From Candidatus Paralachnospira caecorum (lineage in GTDB: Bacteria > Bacillota > Clostridia > Lachnospirales > Lachnospiraceae), in assembly GCA_904379015.1 (NCBI GenBank), contig CAJFHG010000005.1, positions 32,699 through 96,698 on the forward strand: a stretch of DNA of 64,000 nt. The letters are read 5' to 3'. Below the pieces are notes generated by a model, which did not search any database, had not been told where the DNA came from, and saw only the letters and a list, made by a program, of their open reading frames with translations. Positions 60,034 through 64,000 of this stretch are shown piece after piece. Numbering within the stretch: position 1 is the stretch's first letter; each line of letters starts with the position of its first letter. Made by a program: the position numbers and the translations under genes.

Positions 60034-61530
60034 ATGGAATACAGAGACGAAGATTATGAATATGAAAAACGCAGACGAGAAGTAGAGCAGAGAAAGAGAG
60101 TGCGTCCGGATGCGCAGATGGCCTCCCAGAGGAGAAAAAGCGCGGCGGGACAGCAGACCGGACGGTCTGCGGGAGGCCAGGATCTTTACAGAAGCGGAAG
60201 GATCAGGACATCGGGAAGCAGCGCAGGAAGAACGTCACAGTCCTACAGCGGCAGATCTTCACAGGGAAGCGATCCCCGCAGAAGAACTGCTCAGGGGGTG
60301 TCCTCCCAGAGGAGCGGCGCGGGTACGAGGCGGCTGGGAACAGACCCCTATGACAGAAGCTCCAGCGCCGGCAGGAACGCGTCCGCGGGATATTATGAGG
60401 ATATGTCCTCCAGAAAAAGAAAGAGCACTTTCCAGGAGACCCCGTCCGGGAAGAAAGGCAAAAAACAGCTTTCTCCGAAGGCAAGGAAAAAGCGCCGTAC
60501 CAGGAGGATCCTGTTCGCGGTGGAAGGCGTACTGCTGTGTCTGGTGCTGCTGTGTCTGTTCGTGCTGTCCAAATGGGATCTGATCCAGAAAGCCTCTTTC
60601 GGAAAGAAGGACGTGTATGTCAATGAGCTTTCCGCGGAGGTCCAGGAAAATATGGAGGGATACCGGACCATCGCGGTGTTCGGCGTGGATACCCGCAACC
60701 TGGAGACAGGACGAAGTGACGTGATCATGCTCATCAACATCAACAATGCCACGAAGGAAGTCAAACTGGTGTCAGTGCTCCGCGATACTTACTGGAATGT
60801 ACCGGACGCAACCACCGGCGATGAAGAAAAGTATGCGAAGGCAAACAACGCTTATCATACAGGCGGCGCTGAGAACGCGCTGAAGGCATTAAATAAAAAT
60901 CTGGACCTTTCCATTACGGAGTATGTGACCGTAAACTGGTACGCGGTATCGGTCGCGATCGATCAGCTGGGCGGCATTATGGTTGACGTGCCGGAGAGCA
61001 TGATGGATGAGATCAACGGGTATATTACGGAGACCGTTAATTCCACAGGACGGGGCAGCAACCAGCTGGAAGAGGCCGGATATCAGCATCTGGACGGCAT
61101 TCAGACAGTGGCTTACTGCCGCATCCGCCACAACAACGGCGGCGATGACGGCCGTGCCCAGAGACAGAGAGAGGTTGTGGGGCTGATGCTGGAGCAGGCG
61201 AAAAAGGTGGATCTGGCAACCCTGAATGATATCTGCAATACTGTATTTCCGGAAGTCAGCACAAACCTGAGTCTGGCAGACGTCATCTCACTGGCCATGA
61301 GCTACCATGACTATCAGATCGCTGACAGCATTGCCTTCCCTTATCATCAGGTGGATGCGCTGGTGGGCAGCGCTTCGGTGAAGGTACCGCTCGGCCTGGC
61401 GGAGGATGTAACGCAGCTCCATCAGGACCTGTTCGGAGATACTGCCTATACACCTTCCGCGACAGTTCAGCAGATCAGTGATGAAATCGAGCGTCAGACC
61501 GGGTACAGCGCGGCTGACAGAACAGAATAA
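60034..61530 (+). CDS. LytR-CpsA-Psr family wall glycan ligase with a long cytoplasmic tail
   Basis: A 498-residue protein. Residues 1-160 are a highly basic, Arg/Ser/Gly-rich tail of low complexity (for example RRREVEQRKR, SRKRKS) that is much longer than usual for the family. One membrane segment (about 161-180) leads to the outside LCP domain (about 208-400): IAVFGVDTRNLETGRSDVIMLI, VSVLRDTYWNVP, NNAYHTGGAENALKAL, GGIMVDVPESM and RIRHNNGGDDGRAQRQREVV, including the Asp/Arg residues that bind the pyrophosphate lipid. LCP enzymes transfer wall teichoic acid or polysaccharide from the lipid carrier to peptidoglycan. AAAGGAA precedes the ATG. It is adjacent to the initiating transferase. Confidence 0.92.
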   Translation: MEYRDEDYEYEKRRREVEQRKRVRPDAQMASQRRKSAAGQQTGRSAGGQDLYRSGRIRTSGSSAGRTSQSYSGRSSQGSDPRRRTAQGVSSQRSGAGTRRLGTDPYDRSSSAGRNASAGYYEDMSSRKRKSTFQETPSGKKGKKQLSPKARKKRRTRRILFAVEGVLLCLVLLCLFVLSKWDLIQKASFGKKDVYVNELSAEVQENMEGYRTIAVFGVDTRNLETGRSDVIMLININNATKEVKLVSVLRDTYWNVPDATTGDEEKYAKANNAYHTGGAENALKALNKNLDLSITEYVTVNWYAVSVAIDQLGGIMVDVPESMMDEINGYITETVNSTGRGSNQLEEAGYQHLDGIQTVAYCRIRHNNGGDDGRAQRQREVVGLMLEQAKKVDLATLNDICNTVFPEVSTNLSLADVISLAMSYHDYQIADSIAFPYHQVDALVGSASVKVPLGLAEDVTQLHQDLFGDTAYTPSATVQQISDEIERQTGYSAADRTE

Positions 61531-61580
61531 TAAAAGGCAGAGAAACAGAGATAGAGAAAATCCATTTTCTTTCCGCTGTG

Positions 61581-61609
61581 CAGGCGGCCGCAGATACAGC
61601 GGCCGCCTG
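61581..61609 (+). terminator. GC-rich hairpin after the LCP gene
   Basis: CAGGCGGCCGC (61581-61591) and GCGGCCGCCTG (61599-61609) form a perfect 11-base-pair stem around a 7-base loop. A T-run follows only 20 bases later (CATTTTTTTTC), so it may work as a terminator with weak U-tract or as an RNA end-protector. Confidence 0.6.
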
Positions 61610-61730
61610 TCTGTGCGCAAATTTACATTTTTTTTCACGGGAATAACACAATTTCATCACAATTAACTGATATTCTATGGTCATAAACCAAAAGGAAGAT
61701 AAAAATCCATTCAGGAAAGGAAATGATCAT

Positions 61731-63122
61731 ATGAGCGAATACTTCAACACAAACGGTTTCCAGGAGGACAATGGAACCGGAGAACCTTATCAGCCTTCTG
61801 CATACACATACATTCCGACAGACCCCATAGAACCGGATTCTATTAAGAAGCCGGAAAAGAAGAAAAAGAAAAAGGGCGGCATCGGAAAGAAAATCGGTCT
61901 GTTTCTGCTCTGCGGCGTGATCGTTGGCGGCGCGGGCGCCGGTACCTTTATCGGTGTGATGAAGGCCAGCGGATATGAAGATATGCTGCAGAACGCGGTC
62001 AGCACCGCAAACCAGAGCAGTCAGACTCAGATAGCGCAGGCCGAGACGACCAATACTTCGTCCTCATCAGGCTCCAGCTCCGCAGGGAGCAGCACAGTGG
62101 CCGATGTGGCGGAAGCGGCAATGCCTTCTATCGTTGCCATTACCAATACGCAGATTTATCAGAACAATGACTGGAGCTACTTTTTCGGCGGCAGCAGCAG
62201 CCAGGAGGTAACGGGCAGCGGTTCCGGCATTATTATCGGACAGAATGACACAGAGCTGCTGGTCCTGACCAATTACCATGTGATCGAAGGGGCGAACGCG
62301 CTGACGGTTACATTTATTGACGACAGTACGGCAGATGCCCAGATCAAAGGCACGGCCGAGAGCAATGATCTTGCTGTGGTAGCAATTCCGATTGACTCTC
62401 TGAGCAGTGATACATTAAGCCAGATCAAGATCGCCACGCTGGGCGATTCCAACGCGCTGCGGGTAGGCGATGAGGTAGTCGCCATTGGGAACGCTCTTGG
62501 TTATGGCCAGTCCCTGACATACGGCCATGTGAGCGCGCTGAGCCGTGAAGTAACGATCAACAATGAAACACTGACTCTTCTTCAGACAGATGCGGCCATC
62601 AACCCCGGCAACAGCGGCGGCGCTCTGCTGAATATGAACGGCGAGGTAATCGGAATCAATTCCGCAAAGTATTCAGGAGACGGCGTGGAAGGCATGGGCT
62701 TCGCGATTCCTGTATCAGAAGCTCAGGACATCATCAACAGTCTGATGAATAAGGAAACCAGGACAGAGGTGGCAGAAGAGGATGCTTCCTGGCTGGGAAT
62801 CCAGGGCGTGGACATCAATTCTTCAAATGCTCAGATGTACAATATGCCCGAAGGAGTTTATGTATATTCGATCGTAGAAAACGGACCGGCAGCCAGCTCA
62901 GACCTGCAGGAGAGAGATATCATTACAGCGCTTGAAGGTACAGGAGTATCCAGTATGGATGAGCTTCAGACACAGCTTTCCTATTACGCTGGAGGAACGA
63001 CAGTGGAGCTGACCGTGCAGAGACTGGTTGACGGACAGTATCAGGAGCAGACGATCTCCGTAACACTGGGATACAGAAGCGACTATCAGTCCGGCAGCAC
63101 AAACGGCAGCACCCAGCAGTAA
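61731..63122 (+). CDS. HtrA/DegP-like membrane-anchored serine protease
   Basis: A 463-residue protein. I choose ATG 61731 (MSEYFNTNGF) because AAAGGAAA lies upstream. A cytoplasmic acidic/basic N-terminus (1-60) precedes one membrane segment (about 61-82), a Ser/Thr-rich linker (100-125), a trypsin-like domain and one PDZ domain (about 355-445). The triad is His183 (TNYHVIEG), Asp213 (SNDLAVV) and Ser295 (INPGNSGGALL). These proteases degrade or refold damaged exported proteins at the outer face of the membrane. The protein fits HtrA quality control for the many large exported proteins in the window. It ends before a clear terminator. Confidence 0.95.
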   Translation: MSEYFNTNGFQEDNGTGEPYQPSAYTYIPTDPIEPDSIKKPEKKKKKKGGIGKKIGLFLLCGVIVGGAGAGTFIGVMKASGYEDMLQNAVSTANQSSQTQIAQAETTNTSSSSGSSSAGSSTVADVAEAAMPSIVAITNTQIYQNNDWSYFFGGSSSQEVTGSGSGIIIGQNDTELLVLTNYHVIEGANALTVTFIDDSTADAQIKGTAESNDLAVVAIPIDSLSSDTLSQIKIATLGDSNALRVGDEVVAIGNALGYGQSLTYGHVSALSREVTINNETLTLLQTDAAINPGNSGGALLNMNGEVIGINSAKYSGDGVEGMGFAIPVSEAQDIINSLMNKETRTEVAEEDASWLGIQGVDINSSNAQMYNMPEGVYVYSIVENGPAASSDLQERDIITALEGTGVSSMDELQTQLSYYAGGTTVELTVQRLVDGQYQEQTISVTLGYRSDYQSGSTNGSTQQ

Positions 63123-63226
63123 TGGAGTCTGAACCGTTCCGGAGGCCTTCAGACTTCGGCACTGAGCCGCAGCGGCTGAAACAGAAAAAATAAGATCCGC
63201 GAAGGGATCATAAAAAGAGATTACAA

Positions 63227-63277
63227 AAAGAGATCACGACCGGCAGAGACCCAAAACGCCGGCTGTGATCTCTTTCT
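63227..63277 (+). terminator. rho-independent terminator after the HtrA-like gene
   Basis: AAAGAGATCAC (63227-63237) pairs with GTGATCTCTTT (63265-63275), with an inner CCGGC/GCCGG stem, followed by TCTCAT. The long perfect stem makes it a good stop for the HtrA transcript and separates it from the IS remnant. Confidence 0.7.
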
Positions 63278-63339
63278 CATAAGGGAAAACGTCAGATGCC
63301 GTAAAGCCTGATTTTATGCAGATTTTCGGCTCTTTTTAG

Positions 63340-63789
63340 ATCCATGGGAATTTATTTTGGCTGACTTGAAATTTTAAATTCCAGTGCAGAGTTAAATTCC
63401 ACTGACCGTCTTTAAAAAAATTGATATGGTTCACGATCAGGTTTACGTCCCATTGCGTAAGGAATTCAAAACTAAAACTGGTTCCTTTTGGGAGGATCAT
63501 CCGCAGTATTGTATGAGCCTGTTCCAGCCCGTCCTTCTGCCCGCTCTGCATAGGATCACAATAATAAATGCCGGAACTCTATATCCCGGTCACGCCAGTT
63601 TCCAGAGCATCCGGATCACCGAATTCAGTGCCGCGGTCAGTCAATATATTCAAACACAGAGGCGAACTCGTAGGTGCCCATACGCTTTTCCAGACGATCC
63701 AAAATAAGACAGACAGCGCCTTTGGTGCAGCGGTTCATCAGGAATGCAAGAAGCAGCTTTTCATAAGAATACAGGGTGCGGACAGACAT
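63340..63789 (-). pseudogene. decayed IS30-family transposase remnant (C-terminal part)
   Basis: Read on the minus strand, three pieces join into the C-terminal half of an IS30-type integrase core. The first (from 63789, LLLAFLMNRCTKGAVCLILD) ends at a stop at 63637. A frame change then gives LTDRGTEFGDPDALETG, carrying the second catalytic Asp. An in-frame TAG at 63579-63581 follows, then YYCDPMQSGQKDGLEQAHTI, ILPKGTSF and WDVNLIVNHIN, with the catalytic Glu in LEQAHT. The HTH and the first Asp are missing. One frameshift, one nonsense codon and truncation make it non-functional; past NHIN the match fades, consistent with the element's end. Confidence 0.85.
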
Positions 63790-64000
63790 ATCTGATTCCG
63801 GATTTTATTCTATCAGTGCTATAGAAGCTATAGAAAAAGAAGTGGCTCAATATGGTTAAACGCCTCTACTGGACAAATACAAAGCCACAGGGGCATATCT
63901 GCCTGCCGCCTACTGGTTGTCAGAAGGGGTGCTGGAATCACGTTCCATTTTAGGGTGTCCGAAATGTCACGAAAGAACTGCAATAGTCCTTTTGGGGATC
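63790..64000 (+). other. unassigned right edge with a possible partial open frame
   Basis: No recognised gene. On the plus strand, one frame reads SGFYSISAIEAIEKEVAQYG, hits a TAA at 63857-63859, then continues open to the window edge as TPLLDKYKATGAYLPAAY and later ILGCPKCHER, with a CxxC pair. This looks protein-like across the stop, so it may be a second decayed gene or an uninterpreted fragment. The repeated CTATAGAA near 63820-63840 was noted but has no clear meaning. Confidence 0.25.

Overview
The window reads as the chromosome of a Gram-positive anaerobe of the Clostridia, most likely a Lachnospiraceae member (inferred from content, not proven). The signs are strong GGAGG ribosome-binding sites, -35/-10 promoters with 17-base spacers, S-layer-homology (SLH) proteins, a GH25 lysozyme, a LytR-CpsA-Psr protein, a Gram-positive HPr and no outer-membrane genes. 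Coding density is high. Apart from one AT-rich island and a decayed insertion sequence at the right end, base composition is fairly uniform. No tRNA, rRNA, CRISPR array or prophage was seen.

Layout. Bases 1-3800 hold the tail of an unknown gene, HPr, a polytopic polysaccharide-polymerase-like protein and leuA with its own promoter, leader and terminator. Bases 3830-5950 are an AT-rich insert with a two-gene defence cassette: an AAA ATPase and an RloB/AbiLii-like protein. Bases 6012-10875 hold a minus-strand family 2 glycosyltransferase and two GT-C-like membrane proteins reading away from it. Bases 11020-22344 are an SLH block: a CAP-domain protein diverging from a CHAP-domain protein, followed by a 2,670-residue BspA-repeat/PKD/lipase-like/SLH giant.

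Bases 22465-44321 are the main surface-glycan locus. It begins with UDP-galactopyranose mutase and continues with a cytidylyltransferase fused to a CobD/HisC-like PLP enzyme, LicD, a flippase, glycosyltransferases (some overlapping by ATGA), a DUF2304 protein, a DUF2142 protein and a GtrB-like transferase. Two later promoters start rfbC plus a Wzm/Wzt-type ABC exporter, and an epimerase plus two tandem RgpF-like rhamnan synthesis proteins. Two large secreted wall enzymes follow: a CHAP/NlpC-like plus GH25 protein and an L,D-transpeptidase, both with arrays of Fn3 repeats. Bases 51508-54593 are minus-strand membrane and acyltransferase genes. Bases 54688-63122 return to glycan work: a double-GT2 protein, a rhamnosyltransferase-like GT2, the polyprenyl-phosphate sugar phosphotransferase that would start a lipid-linked glycan, a LytR-CpsA-Psr ligase that would attach it to peptidoglycan, and an HtrA protease.

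Taken together, the window encodes most of an envelope-glycan assembly line: initiation, sugar supply (rhamnose, galactofuranose), chain building, two possible export routes, side decoration (LicD phospho-substituent, acylation, GT-C sugars), attachment to the wall, wall remodelling and surface proteins. The most novel-looking items are the cytidylyltransferase/PLP fusion beside LicD, the giant SLH-lipase, the ABC permease with an extra outside domain, and a pair of two-lobed RgpF paralogues of which one has lost the motif in its second lobe.
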